This document shows, piece after piece, positions 22,088 to 36,598 of a stretch of DNA of 64,000 bases. This DNA is from Tachypleus tridentatus (lineage: Eukaryota > Arthropoda > Merostomata > Xiphosura > Limulidae). The notes beneath the pieces were generated by a model, which searched no databases, was not told where the DNA came from, and saw nothing but the letters and a program-made list of their open reading frames with translations. Location of the stretch: contig NC_134835.1 in NCBI RefSeq assembly GCF_004210375.1, forward strand, positions 71,516,447-71,580,446, given 5' to 3'. The stretch's first letter is position 1. Each line of letters starts with the position of its first letter. The position numbers were made by a program, and so were the translations under genes.

Positions 22088-24547
22088 AGGGTCTGATGTG
22101 GTGCTCAAAACCTTTAACTTATATATTATTCATTTTTAGAAAACTACAAAAAAATGATAACATTTATATTTTGGTTTGAATTTCTTGGGAAAATTTCATT
22201 CCTAATTATTTTCATTTTACTTCTTCCAAACAGTTTGAAATTGCTAAAACTATTCTAAGCACAAAATATTTGTTCGCGTGTGCACTGATCACTATAACAG
22301 TAACAGGAATTTTTAGAATTAATTTCTTATTCAGAATTGTTATGCAAAGTTATACAAAGATTCTTTGACCAAAGCAGTTCCCGAGCAGGAGCTAGTATAC
22401 AGATATTTAACATAACCACTGCCAGTTCTTGGGCTTTTCCTATCTAATTGAATAACAGGATTTGATCGTCGATCTTACAGAGCATCTATGGTCTTAAAAT
22501 AAAAACTTACATGTTTTTCAGCAATGGGGCACGAACACTGAATCAGTCTGTTTACGATAGAAACACGATCAATTTCATTTTAATGCATTTTTTAATAAGC
22601 CATGAAAGAAATGTCATGAAACGCTTGAGAGTAAATTTCAATTCATACGCAAAAAATGGTTAAGATGTATAACCATTCTTAACCCTTATATATAGTTTTG
22701 TGAAAAACAAAAAATTGAATATCTCTTACACTTTCTTCCTACATTTCAAATACACATTGTAAACTATTCAAAATTTCTTAGTTGCCAAACTAAATAGATA
22801 TTATTTTCTAAGAAATGTATAATAAAGATATCTCAGTATTTCAACATATTTAGAGAGTTTTGTCTATGTACACTATTGTAAATAATTATATAACCGATGA
22901 GGAAAAAAAGTAAAAACAGTGAAATCCTACAGAAATGAGCTGCAAAGGTTAAACTCATATGTTAATAATACTGTGATTGGTTGTCATAGAATCAATCAGA
23001 AGGTGCTGTATCACCATAAAGCCTATAAATGCATATGCTGTACTATGGCCAGTAGAAGTAGTGTGAAGACTGTTATGGCTTCAAAGACTGAATTTCGCGA
23101 AAATACTCGATAATCAAGGATAGTATCTGAAAATGTTGTGGCAACACTTATGGCAGCACTTGTCTGTCTCTTTGTTGGTCAAGTCTAATTTCACGTTTCA
23201 TAGCAAAATAAAATAAATAAATTTTGCGAAATACGCTGGTATTCTTTATAAAGTTGTCGTTGATCGATTACAGGTTTTGCAAATGACCTTCCTCTAAATG
23301 CGAATGTTGTCTCAATAACAGAAAACATGCATTAGCGCAAAGTGATCTCGATCGATGTGTATCTGCTCTGGAAGCACTGTCAAGAAGAGGTAACCAAACC
23401 AAGAGGTTGAAATAGTATCAGAGAACAAATAACGAAATTATTCAAGCTGGAGACGTGTTTTATGTACAAATAAATTCACGTTCGAATTGTCTGCCAGCAA
23501 TCAAATACAGTTTTTTTTTCCCGATGGTAGAGAGAAAACTGTATAATGGCATTCAATATACAACAACATCAGTCGGTGACCTGTACAACTTCGGGCCTAC
23601 ATCTTAATTAAAAATGTCAATAATCGAAATAGATCTGATAACACTTTGATTATGAAAAGCATCCAAACTCTGATCCTCCATTCCATTCCCTCAGAAACAT
23701 GATGGAGATTCATCGTCCGAGAAGACAATGATCTCAACATAATACAATGAATTTATCTTCAAAACGAAGATACGGGTGGAACACTCACAACCATATCTTA
23801 GTCTGCACAAAATCAATAAACGAACATCTATGATGTCACGTGGGCTTATGTGAATGGTTAAAAGATAACCAATGAACTTAGAACAGTATTCCCCAATCGT
23901 ATATTGATGACCTGTATTTAATATAAAAGTCACGTGCAAGAGCATAGACAAAATATTGATGCATTGTACAACTCATCTCCATTTCTTTTGAATTTTTCTT
24001 GATAATATTTTACACCATTAATATAGCATCCATCTAGTTTGAATTACCTGATGTGTGACTCATAAATATACAGCGCTTATGTTTCCATAAATAATTTCAT
24101 AACGAATATTGTTGTCTCCCCCTGTGATAATCATATTTATAAGCAAATATATAAATTTGTTGAAAAATGTATCAGTGATGAAAGGGTTAGTTTTCAAATG
24201 AATTAAGTTCTATCCTAGCCAATAGCTTTTCTGTTGTTTTGCCTTCCTAATGACTGTTGAGATTCTAAGTAGATTATACTTGCAAGTCGATCAGACGATT
24301 TTACCCGCCATAGAAGAATATCTGGAATTAAAATAGTTCCAAAATAACAATCAGTTTTAATTTTTAAGCAGTTTAAAAATTTAATCGAAATTTAAATTTT
24401 CACCCTGAAGAACAACTTATGATTAGAGAGAGAAGATGGCCAATCAGCAGCATAAACCACCACAACTCAAAATATTTGTCCAGCACACTTCGAACCACAA
24501 AATGCGATTGGCCGTCAATTTTATAATAAGTTCACAAGTGAAAGTGT
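22088..24547. other. Unannotated AT-rich sequence
   Basis: No gene or repeat family recognised. Short frames (22919-23113 plus, 23691-23951 minus) have no recognised features. Confidence 0.55.
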
Positions 24548-25137
24548 ACCAATAAATATCAAATATATAATGTTTATTTGTGTATATTTTGTACCAGTAA
24601 ATATCAAGTATATAATGTTTATTTGTGTGTATTTTGTACCAGTAAATATCAAATATATAATGTTTATTTGTGTGTATTTTGTACCAGTAAACATCAAGTA
24701 TATAATGTTTATTTGTGTATATTTTGTACCAGGTAACATCAAGTATATAATGTTTATTTGTGTATACTTGGTATCATGTAACATCAAGTATATAATGTGT
24801 GTTTGTGTATATTTGGTACCAGGTAACATCAAGTATATAATGTTTATTTGTGTATATTTTGTACCAGGTAACATCAAGTATATAATGTTTATTTGTGTAT
24901 ACTTGGTATCATGTAACATCAAGTATATAATGTGTGTTTGTGTATATTTGGTACCAGGTAACATCAAGTATATAATGTTTATTTGTGTATATTTTGTACC
25001 AGGTAACATCAAGTATATAATGTTTATTTGTGTATACTTGGTATCATGTAACATCAAGTATATAATGTGTGTTTGTGTATATTTGGTACCAGGTAACATC
25101 AAGTATATAATGTTTATTTGTGTATATTTGGTACATA
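24548..25137. repeat. 45-bp minisatellite with 135-bp higher-order unit
   Basis: About 13 tandem units contain ATCAAGTATATAATGTTTAT and TTGTGTATATTTTGTACCAG. The first four units are near-identical. After them, three variants repeat as a block: the landmark GTATACTTGG starts at 24762, 24897 and 25032, exactly 135 bp apart. Because 45 is divisible by three and the unit lacks stops in one frame per strand, both strands show a 193-codon open frame. These are artefacts of periodicity, not genes. Confidence 0.9.
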
Positions 25138-25139
25138 AT

Positions 25140-25899
25140 GTTTATCTTTAAGACTGTTTAAACCAACTAAACTACTTCACCTTTAAATATTTTAGAAATA
25201 GTGTAACCAAGTTTGTTTTTACTCAACCAGCTGCTGTATATTGTACTTAATAGTATTTAAATTGCCAAAGACATAATATGTTTTTTTAGTTATAAATTTT
25301 TTTATCTTTTGCTTTCAACTGTTTTCAAACATTTTTGCCACTGATGAAGACTGTAGTTTAATCTCTGGTACTCACTGATTCTTATGATGGCAGAAATAAA
25401 GTTCTTATAATTGTTTTTTGAAAGTTAAATCAGTTTTACTCCTCACATAAGAAAGACAAGGGCTGAGTATACAAGAACATCGAATACTCCATATGTTCTC
25501 TCTTCCACATCACCAGAAGCAGATTAATGTTCTTTGCTACATATTTATTGATCAAGGCTGGACTGCGTAGCTATAGTATATAATTTTCTCTTGGAATTCG
25601 CGTTAAAATTGCTTCATCCATCGTATCATTAATGTCCTTGCTATACATAGGCACCTGCTCACTTTGGTCTAAGCTTTGTAGGTCGAGTAATTTCTCTCAG
25701 CAATAATGTTCATTGTTTTTGTTGATTTATACTTAAAATTATACAATCACTTTGAATAATATTACTTTATTAATCTGTAATGTTTGTACGTGTCAATTAA
25801 ATAACTATTTTACAAATGAGAGAAACAAACGATAAATATATGTATCTAGCTACATTAAAGATGGTAAATAACAATACATCATTAATACTACTGGTAAAA
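25140..25899. other. Unannotated AT-rich sequence
   Basis: No gene or repeat recognised. Confidence 0.6.
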
Positions 25900-26119
25900 A
25901 ATCATGCACAAAACGTTTAATATGTTTTTACTGAAGTTAGAGAGCAAACTCGTTATGCCTCAAATCAGGTTCTTATAATGCCTATTGGAAAATTGATACA
26001 TAATTAATACCACTGTTATGTATTAACTTTCCAATGGGCATTATAAGAACTTGTTTTGAGGCATAACGATTTTGTTTTCTAACTTCGATAAAAACATATT
26101 AAACGTTTTGTGTATGATT
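25900..26119. repeat. Near-perfect palindrome (fold-back/MITE-like)
   Basis: Two arms of about 100 bp (25900-26003 and 26017-26119) are reverse complements with only a few mismatches. The left has ACAAAACGTTTAATATGTTT, GTTATGCCTCAAA and TTCTTATAATGCC. The right has GGCATTATAAGAA, TTTGAGGCATAAC and AAACATATTAAACGTTTTGT. The loop is about 13 nt. No terminal TSD is obvious. A transcript would form a very long hairpin. Confidence 0.8.
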
Positions 26120-26310
26120 GTTGTTGTTGTTGTTGTTTCTATTTATTGACTTTACTTCTTTTTTGTTTGTTGAGCTGATCATTACTCAGGCTAATGATTG
26201 AGAGTGTGAATCAGTGAGTCTGTTACTGTCCAGTTACACGAAAGATAAATTCTTTTGACACTGTAGTGCAATGTTTGCGATATATATTATACAAGTAATT
26301 TTTGTTTTAT

Positions 26311-26490
26311 TTTTGAATTTTGCGCATAGCTACATGACAGCTATCTGCGTTAGCCGTCCCTAATTTAGCAGTGTAAGACTAGAGGGAAGGCAGCAAGTCA
26401 CCACCGCCCACTTTGAGCTATTCTTTTACCAACGAATAGTGGGACTGACCATCAAGACTAAAAGAGCGACCTTGTTTGGTGTGGCAGGGA
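26311..26490 (-). mobile_element. SINE-A, head missing, internally deleted
   Basis: The reverse-strand tail (TTTTGAATTTTGCGCATAGC) runs to GTTTGGTGTGGCAGGGA. The CAACTCTTGGG part is reduced (CCACTTTGAGCTATTC), the ATTATAACGCCCCCACGG block is lost, and the tRNA-like head is absent. Confidence 0.75.
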
Positions 26491-26820
26491 TTGTATAAAA
26501 ATGACAATCAGGCATTACTATTCGGTTAAATAATAATAACCAAATTTTGTCAATAAGAATCTTTATTTTAGTCTATCACACCAGAATTAGTTACCTCTGA
26601 ACATGACTTACGTGTAACTTTGCACGAGCATCCAAAAAAGAAAATGAAAGAAAGCAAGCTTTTGTTTGTTGTAATGTAATCGTTACAACAAGTCGATTGT
26701 GAGGTAAGCCATTCAAATAATTTGTTTATTGAAATCTTACACGGAAAGCATTTTTTCAAAGTGTGTTGCAACATGTTTTTATACCAATCTGCCCGAATGT
26801 ACTTTTTCTCTTACTACAAA

Positions 26821-26889
26821 ATAGGGACAACTAGCGCAGATAGCTCTCGTGTAGCTTTGCACGAAATTCAAAAAACAAAGAAACAAAAC
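26821..26889 (+). mobile_element. SINE-A 3' end fragment
   Basis: AGGGACAACTAGCGCAGATA, then GCTCTCGTGTAGCTTTGCAC and GAAATTCAAAAAACAAAG. Only the tail domain is present, fused to unrelated DNA on its left. Confidence 0.65.
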
Positions 26890-27544
26890 GTACTCAAAAT
26901 TACTTTTGCATGTCTTGAAATAATAATTAAATTGATTTGAAAACTTATTTCGTTCCTATAAGCCTCCTGGCTCAACATTTATCAAATTAATATATAATAC
27001 ATGTTGAATTGCGCTTTGATCATCGGCCTTTCTTGTACTCCTAAATATTTCATATTCTGGATTCAAGCTGTTACGAACTGATAAACTGTTTACAGTTTCC
27101 TGTACTCTGGTACTGAATACGAAGTATTACTAACTATAGAACATCATGCAAAAGCTTTCAAAGTGATTGAAAGTTTCAAAAATTATTGATTGTAAAAGGA
27201 AAAGCAACTGTAACATATACCAGAAACAAAATGCGTGAATGTTAAATTTCGATACGTCATCTTAAACATTTTTTCTGTGTGTGTATGTGTAGCTTGTTTG
27301 TTTGTTTTTTGCATAGCGGCTGAATGGCGAGTTTCTTCAGAGATAAGAAATTTGTTAATAAGAAAGTGTTTTTTTTTAGAAAATTTCGATTGATATCGAT
27401 TTTACAGAATTAATCTAATATCTTTTAGAAAAGATAAAAAGAAAGTTTAGTACAGTATATTAATATTTTTTTTCTAAAAATGAGGTTGACATGAATGGCT
27501 TTAAAAACACTGACAAAACGTAGGTGCTGTACCGTGAACTAATT
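26890..27544. other. Unannotated AT-rich sequence
   Basis: No gene or repeat recognised. The stretch just before 27545 has long T runs. Confidence 0.6.
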
Positions 27545-28090
27545 GACACGCATAAGAAGTTACTTGCACGTGACTGTAGACTGAAGGGCCCAGCATGATC
27601 AGGTGGTTAAGGCACTCGACTCGTAATACCAGGGTCACAGGTTCAAATCCCCGTCACACTAAATATGCTCGCCCTTTCAGCAATGGGGGCGTTATAATGT
27701 TAGGGTCAAGTTCACTTTTCGTTGGTAAAAGAGTAGCCCAAGAGTTGGCGATGGGTGGTGATGACTACTTACCTTCCCTCTAGTCTTACACTGCTAAATT
27801 ATGGATTAGACTCTTGGTCAACTTTTTTACCAACGAATAGTGGGATTGACACTAACATTATAACGCCCCCATTGACGAGCATGTTTGATATGACAGGGTT
27901 TAGAACCCGCGATCCTATACGAGGGCTAACTTTGCGCGAAATTCAAGAACCAAACCTGTAGACAGAGCGGAGAGGAACCGACATATGTAAGGAGTTACTC
28001 GCGTGTGACTCTGTAGACCAAGTGGAGAGAAACCGACATATGCAAGGAGTTATTCGCACGTCACTTTGTAAACCGAGTGAAGAGAAAGTT
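27545..28090. repeat. 55-bp tandem repeat interrupted by a SINE
   Basis: Units begin near CTGTAGACAGAG (27956), CTGTAGACCAAG (28011) and TTGTAAACCGAG (28066), with a 55-bp step. They contain GAGAGGAACCGACATATG and AAGGAGTTA. A partial unit (GACACGCATAAGAAGTTACT) lies at 27545-27585. The rearranged SINE-A at 27586-27953 therefore sits inside the tandem array. Confidence 0.75.
27586..27953. mobile_element. SINE-A with an inverted SINE-A segment inside
   Basis: 27586-27804 is a plus-strand SINE-A from its head (GGGCCCAGCATGATCAGG) to CACTGCTAAATTATGGA. 27805-27927 is minus-strand SINE-A (TTTACCAACGAATAGTGGG to GAACCCGCGATCC). 27928-27953 is a plus-strand tail (CGAGGGCTAACTTTGCGCG). The structure is plus-minus-plus and could form a long hairpin. 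Short frames here are spurious. Confidence 0.8.
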
Positions 28091-28675
28091 GCTAAGTTTC
28101 GCGCATAACATATTCGGAAAAAAATCCATGTCAAGAATCTGTAATTAGTTTCCCAATCAAAGGATCTGGTGGCATTGCTTCATCAATCTTTGACTGTTTT
28201 CAGTGTAATAACAGGGTGTGAGTAATAAATCACAATGACTTTCCATGTTAGACATTCTCCTGAACGACCAGTTCTAAGTAAATAGTTTCCTCGTTACATT
28301 GGAAGAAATAGTAGAAGGAGACTAATAAAGTTTTAGATTGTGGAGACTATTGTAAAGAAAATTAATTTAGTGTTACGTTTGCTTTCCTCGAAAAAGCAAT
28401 TTACCGTTGAAAGCTCAAGCCCCTCATTTCCAAGTATTAATCTGGTTAAGTGCTTTAAGTGTACAGATCCGGTTTGCCAGAAAGAGACATTATTTGAAAA
28501 TCATGCAAGCTAGTGTGTATGCGATATTCTGAATGGGTTAAGATATAAAATGTTTCATATATATATATATAGAATATTAATACTGAACAGTCAAGTAAAA
28601 TAAAACAAAATCAAAAGGAAGGACTGCGTTAAAAACAGCAAATCCAAACCTCTGACTAATTATATTAGTTTGTTA
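28091..28675. other. Unannotated AT-rich sequence
   Basis: No gene or repeat recognised apart from a short (AT)n run at about 28560-28570. Confidence 0.6.
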
Positions 28676-29245
28676 TAAACAAAAACAAGCCCAAAGAAAA
28701 ATCAAAAGGATCCCCATGATATAAGTTATAATGTAGGATATAAAATGTACCCTAGAATTTGGAGGTGGTGACTGCAGAAGTAGGTTCCAGAATAGCATAA
28801 TCAGTGCACGACAAACTGCAGATTGGCGTGCAAGTAACTTCTTACATATGTCAGTTTGCTCGTTTGAAGTTAAGCACAAAGCTATATTATAGGCTATCTG
28901 TTTGAAGTTGTTGTTTTTGTTTTTTTGTTTACTTTAGAGAGCAGTAATCTTCCCAAAACTGTCTGTAGGCAGTGAAGGGTGATATAGATGTGGAACGTTG
29001 TAGGCTTGAGTACCTTAATCTCCAACTTCTAATTTATATTTCTATTCATTTGATTATTTGTTTATTGGCGAACGGAGTTTAAGACTGAAAGACGGTGTAT
29101 CCCCACCGTAATGTGGGTTCTACTTCCTCAGTCACCTCCAAAACTTAGGGTACATTTTATATCCCACAATATAACTTGTACCATGAAGATCCTTTGGATT
29201 GGTGCAGCGTTTTTTTATTTTTTCTTTGGGCTTGGTTTTGTTTAT
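28676..29245. repeat. Inverted pair of R3 repeats
   Basis: The minus-strand R3 at 28676-28790 (AAACAAAAACAAGCCCAAAG, AAAAGGATC, ATATAAAATGTACCCTAGAA) faces a plus-strand R3 at 29117-29245 (TAGGGTACATTTTATATCCC, CTTGTACC, CTTTGGGCTTGGTTTTGTTT). About 330 bp lie between them, including a small minus-strand SINE-B tail at 28860-28905. The pair may be one fold-back element or two independent insertions. Confidence 0.6.
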
Positions 29246-29250
29246 ACATA

Positions 29251-29629
29251 TATACAAGACTATTTTATGTTAATTTTGAAAATGTAATTGTACGGTAAGT
29301 GTATCATAATTTTATCCCGTACTTGTTTAAACTTATGAATTAAAAACAAACATTAATGTAACTCTCTTTCACATCGGTGTTACCAGAAAGATGCGGGTAA
29401 TACGATGAATATAAAAGCTAGAATGCATAATACTTACATAGTCCAGCGCAGAGCATGCGTAGCGTATCTTTATATATATTCATTAAGGTTTAGACTATTT
29501 TATATTCATAGTTAAATACAACTGAATAGATATAAAAAGCAATATTAAAACTATGATCAATATTGTCTGAAAGCTTCTAGTAAACATTATACCTTGTTCA
29601 TTAGTCTTTCGCCTCCTATCTCTCTACCC
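29251..29629. other. Unannotated AT-rich sequence
   Basis: Nothing recognised. Confidence 0.55.
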
Positions 29630-29738
29630 TATGGTTCAGAGATAAGTCTGGAGGCTTATACTGCTAAAATCCGGACTTCCGTTCAGGCACAGCACAAAGA
29701 GTACATTGTGTAGCTTTGTGCTTAAAACAAACAAAAAC
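29630..29738 (+). mobile_element. SINE-B, degraded
   Basis: Plus-strand SINE-B: ATGGTTCAGAGATAAGTCTG for the head, CTGCTAAAATCCGGACTTCC, then CATTGTGTAGCTTTGTGCTT and an (AAAC)n tail. Confidence 0.65.
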
Positions 29739-29739
29739 T

Positions 29740-31011
29740 AATCTTTCTTCCCTACATTATCAACTTCTCAGTATGTTCAATGTATGCTTAATACCTACAC
29801 GGATGAAAAATGTTACTGATGTAGTCTAAGGAAATAACGAAATAGCTATCACATCCTATTAAATATCAGTAAGTCTATTCTCTTACTTCTGACGCTCTTT
29901 CTTTAAATAGATAAAAAATGTAGTGCTTTTTTGAACAGTGGAGTTAAATACTAAAACACGTATGTATATCTATATGAAAGAAATAAGCTTCTATTCTTTA
30001 GTTATTCGTTTAACAATATTATAATATTGTTCATGGATAGTTTGCACGTTTTACGTTTATTTGTTTTTGTTTGTTGTGAATATTTCGTTAACCACATGCA
30101 AAAACATAAACAATGGTAATATTTTAACTCCTCTAAAGCTTCGTTACTGGTAGCAAAGAGTAATATATTTCATTGTTATGATTTATATTCTAGTTATCAT
30201 GTTCTGTACCTATATATAACTCAATATACCTGCAGAATCAAGTTATTTACGTTGTAACCATTTTATGCAAAAATTTACTACATTAGTGAACTAAAGCATT
30301 TAGAAGTTCTTTTTTTTTTATCCTATACTATAGGCTTTATTTTCAGAAATTGAGTTCTGAGTTTTACAACCTATACATCGTTGTTTTTAAAAACGAAAAT
30401 TGTTTTATAGCAACTTGTTTGAGATATCCTTCTTTAATCACAAGCAGGATGTAATTTGTGTTTGTTTTATTTTTGTTTTTTACATGGCTATGCTACTTTC
30501 AGTTTCAGAAGAATATCTTGTTAGTTTTAATGAACTTACTTGCAATCCTCAATAAATTGACGTAACATTCATGCAGCTGTGAAATAAATTCACACTCGGT
30601 TGCTCTTTAAGATGTCTGATGCCGAAGATTTGAACTTCGAATGAAAACTTGTCATGTCGCAAGCAGTTTAATTTGTTTATAACTTAGTGCTTCAAAAACT
30701 GGTAACCTAAAAAGAACCATTTTTAAAGATGTAGCGGATCAGTGAGGCGTATAACAGCAAGACTAAATTTGTGGGAAAAAATAAGAAGTTGCTTTTTTTT
30801 CGAATGTTTTGTCAGATGTCCTAGAGAAGTGAAAAAAAAATCAAGAATGTCTGAAGAACAATTAATTAAATTAAATATTTCAATTTTTATGACAGGACAT
30901 CAACTGAATAATAGATAAAAATTCATAATATACTGTCCAGAATTAATATATATATATACAGTAGAAATGGTCGATATGGGTATCAAAAACTTTAATTTAA
31001 AAGACAAAATA
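29740..31011. other. Unannotated AT-rich sequence
   Basis: No gene or repeat recognised. Confidence 0.6.
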
Positions 31012-31060
31012 AGTAAGCGCAGATAGCTCTCGTGTAGCTTTGGATAAGATTCAAAAGAAA
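31012..31060 (+). mobile_element. SINE-A 3' end fragment
   Basis: AGCGCAGATAGCTCTCGTGT, AGCTTTGG and ATTCAAAAGAAAA: the tail domain only. It is followed directly by ACGTTTTGACCTCCTTGGG, a phrase shared with the inverted repeat at 8960-9143. Confidence 0.55.
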
Positions 31061-31139
31061 ATGAGTGATAACGTTTTGACCTCCTTGGGTTATCATGAAG
31101 TAAAAAGTGTTTCAAAGATGACGTTTCGGTTTCTAACCT

Positions 31140-32476
31140 TCACCAAAGCAGAAATTTAATTAATAAAGAAAAATTTTATTCTGGATTTATAGATCATTTT
31201 TGTGTTTTTAATCTGTAGTGAAAACTAAATTAAAAACTTTACAATCCTGACGTTTTTTCATCTCGAATTAAAATTTATCTTCAAAATTATGAATACAATG
31301 TACGAATTAGCGTTAGGGAGTTATTGTATAATGTATAGAGTAAAGAGTAAGGTTACATTTTATCAGATCTCGCATAAGATTACCAATTTCCTTATCACGC
31401 ACTGGATTGAGCAACACTGCACTTTATCGTGCATTGTATAAGGATTAGACTTCACGTAGTGAATGGACAATATATTCTTTTTATTACACTGCTAAAATCC
31501 GTCTTTTATAAAACTAAAAGTAGGATTCCATATTAACCTCCACTGAATGGATGTGTCTTCATCTTCTCATTCATAGAAAATAGAATTTAATTTTAGCTAT
31601 GTAGTGAATAAATATAATAATCCTATATGGTAAATTACATGAACAAATAAAAGCTATTATATTTTTAATGATAAAGTTAGAGATCAAACATATTACAAAG
31701 CTGACAAGTTAATGAAAAAGCTAGGACTTCTTTTGTCCATCCGCCAGACAAAAGGAGATTAAATTATTAGTGTTGATGTATGAGTAGGTTTTAATCTTAT
31801 ACTGTAGTTAATGAAAGTAAAGGCTTTATTTTATCATGCGGAGATGAAACTTATGATGAAGCACATCGAAATAAGCTGTTGTATTTCCTTGCGAGTTTTT
31901 TTTTTTTTTTTCAATTTAAGGTTAATTTTATGAATGACTGATTGAAAGAAGGATTTATAATGTAGATATGTAACAAAGGTTCTGGATTTTCACTATATTT
32001 TCTTATATGAAGTACTTTGACGAAATTATCCAGGAAAAGAAAATGTTTCCCCAGTAGTGTTAACTTTATGGCTAGTTCTATTTATATACAAAATGTTGTA
32101 GATTTTCATACTTATATAATTTTCTGTAGTGTAATATCAGATAATCTAATCTAATTCCCCGTGTTCAGTCATCACTATCACTTTTACAACTTAACTTTTA
32201 AAGGCTTACAATAAATGGTCAGATCTAGCTTGGAAGGTTCACATCTGACTTACCAACGCTACATAGTCTGTTATAGGTATAAGATACTAAAATAACTGTA
32301 TTGAGTTCTCTTATATTTTTCGCAAAGGTTCATTATAAAGTATAAAACAGAGATTGAGTGTAGAAGATGCATTTTTCCTTATTTATTTGTTTTTCTTCTT
32401 TCCAGTCATATTCAGAATATTAAATCACAAACTGTTCTGTAACAACTCATACAACGAAACGAAAAAAATGTATTTA
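31140..32476. other. Unannotated AT-rich sequence
   Basis: No gene or repeat recognised. Confidence 0.6.
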
Positions 32477-32492
32477 TACATATATATATATA

Positions 32493-32523
<31 letters not shown>
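32477..32523. repeat. (AT)n(GT)n(AT)n microsatellite
   Basis: Alternating AT dinucleotides flank a short GT run and then resume as AT. The overlapping 65-codon frame is an artefact. Confidence 0.9.
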
Positions 32524-34529
32524 TAATGTTAACTCTCATAAATTTCCTTAAACTACACATGAAAACAGTAAATATATGAATAGTTTGTTTTGATGATAAA
32601 TATATAAGTGCCAGTAACACGTATTAGACAAGTATTATAATTATAGTTATTACTAGAACTAGGTAGGCACTAGGCCTGTGGAAGAAAGATAATGATAAAC
32701 GAAAATAAGAACTCTTAGTTTTAGATATTCACCAGTTTTCGACTTCGAGACACTCTGGTGAGCTGAAAAGCGGTATATACACTAAAGATAGAGCGACTAT
32801 CCAAGACTATTCATGTTTAGTTCCTGATTACCTGTAGAGAAGAAAATCCAGATGACTTTTGCATTGCTTTAATATGGGCGTCCGTTCCATCCCTATATAG
32901 AGAGTGATAGTGCACTCTCCGATTTATATACTAAAATGTCTGATTTACATGAAACAAAACATCAAAACTTATAAGACAGAGAAAGCTTCAAATCTCATCC
33001 GGCAAAGTTATTAAAGTCATATAGTAGAGAATTAAGGTTATATATATATATACCAAAGAATTGAAACTCACAGAACAATGCATCAAAAATCGTTAAGAAA
33101 AACGTCTAAACTCGTGCAAAAAAAAACACAACTAAACCACTTTATCTCTTAGAGTTGAACTCACACCCTCTATCGTCAAACAACTCTTGCAGCAAAGTAT
33201 TTACATTCGTTCCTACATACTCATTTAAGAAATAAACCATAATTACACTATACAACAAAATGATTAAATACATGAAATAAGAATTTATGGTCATGCAGCA
33301 AGAATCATAGTTCCCAGAGTAAAACTCACACAATATATAATTTAATTCATCATACACAAATACTGTACACTAATTCTGCCACCCCACACCTTCCAGTTTG
33401 TGAAATTAAACCTCCATTTAAATATCGAAACTCATGATTTCAAATAGCGAGCCAAACATAAAATTTAGTGAATCTTAACCTGCACAGAAAAACATTTGAA
33501 ATAAAGCAATACATGGATAACACTCGTGGAGAAAAGCATTTAAACACAAGAGGTAAAGTTTTTAAGCGAGTACAACAAAGTTGAACAAAAACAAACTATT
33601 ATTATAAAATAATGTCAACCAAATGTTTTATTTTTCTTCCCGCAGTTCATCGTCATTCCATTCAGACACCTGATGATAAATCATATAATATGAAATTCAG
33701 ATGACGAATCGCTCAACCTTGTGACATAAATATATACATTAGTGGTCTCAGAGTTTTTATACCAATTGTTTCTTTGAAATGATAGAATTTTAAGTTTTAC
33801 AAATTTTCCATTAAAAACATTTAGTTTTTTTTACTCGTGTGAAGGAAATTTGGTAACCGGCCAGTCGCAAAAGGATGTTGTGAATTGGCTATAAGTGTTA
33901 CAAAGTGTCTTTCACAGACGAGGAACTGCTTCTAAGCCACAATGGTACACTTTATAAAACGTGAGGAGAAGGACAGTTATCATTTACAACACTGCTCCCT
34001 TCAATCGATTTTGATGCGCAAAATTCTGGTGCATATTACGAGACTGGATCAGTTCCAGTTGAATTTATGGCATTATAACAATGATTAGAAACAAAATTCA
34101 CAACCTCTATGACAGACACCTAAGAAGGAGTACTTTACATGCAGCAAAACACTATTGACTGAAATAGTGGAGTAACATTTTTTTTACGTATTAGTCGTAT
34201 TTCATTTGCAGCCAGATAAGAGATTTATATACATTTGAAGAGAAACTGAAATGGTCCAAACCATCCATCTCCATTTGCAAGCAGAAAGCTGATACACATA
34301 ATGGTGACGAAAGAAACAAGCATCGGTAGATGTACTGACATCTGTATCTTAAGGAATGATGACATTCATCGCATACATCATACAGACCACGATCTATACT
34401 GTGGCCATTTTTGTTGTCGTATCTTCATGTAGTTAGTCCTAACTTCATCCAAATGAATATTCCTTAATGAAGCGGAATTCAGCTGAATGCACGCTCCATG
34501 GTCATAATCACTTGCACATGTATGAGATG
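32524..34529. other. Unannotated AT-rich sequence
   Basis: No gene or repeat recognised up to the hAT target duplication at 34530-34537. Confidence 0.6.
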
Positions 34530-34802
34530 CTCTAGCACAGGGCTTCTCAAACGTTTTAGACCTACGGAGCTTCACATCAGAAAGAAAAAAAAACTTTCCG
34601 GAGTCTTAATAAAAAAATACACTAAAAATAGAAACAATCGATCATTAGCACCAGATAAAGTTTACTTCAAGCTTTTAGAATATAAATTTATTTAAAATAT
34701 CAGTATTTAAAGAAAAATATTTACTTCTACTTACGTGTTCAAAAATTTCTGCTTGCAAAATTTATATCAATAAAAGTACAGTCTACTTATTCATTTATTT
34801 AT

Positions 34803-36513
<1,711 letters not shown>

Positions 36514-36598
36514 TCTTTTGTTGTTGGCCCGGCATGGCCTAGCGCGTTAAGGTGTGCACTTCGTAATCTGAGAGTCGCGGGTTCGCGCCCGACTCCAC

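Noticed and set aside
24521-25151. Two overlapping 193-codon frames on opposite strands
   Set aside because: Both arise from a 45-bp tandem repeat without stops. The repeating 15-residue pattern has no protein-like features.
32354-32551. 65-codon frame over the AT/GT microsatellite
   Set aside because: Low-complexity translation (alternating Tyr/Ile and Val/Cys) from a dinucleotide repeat.
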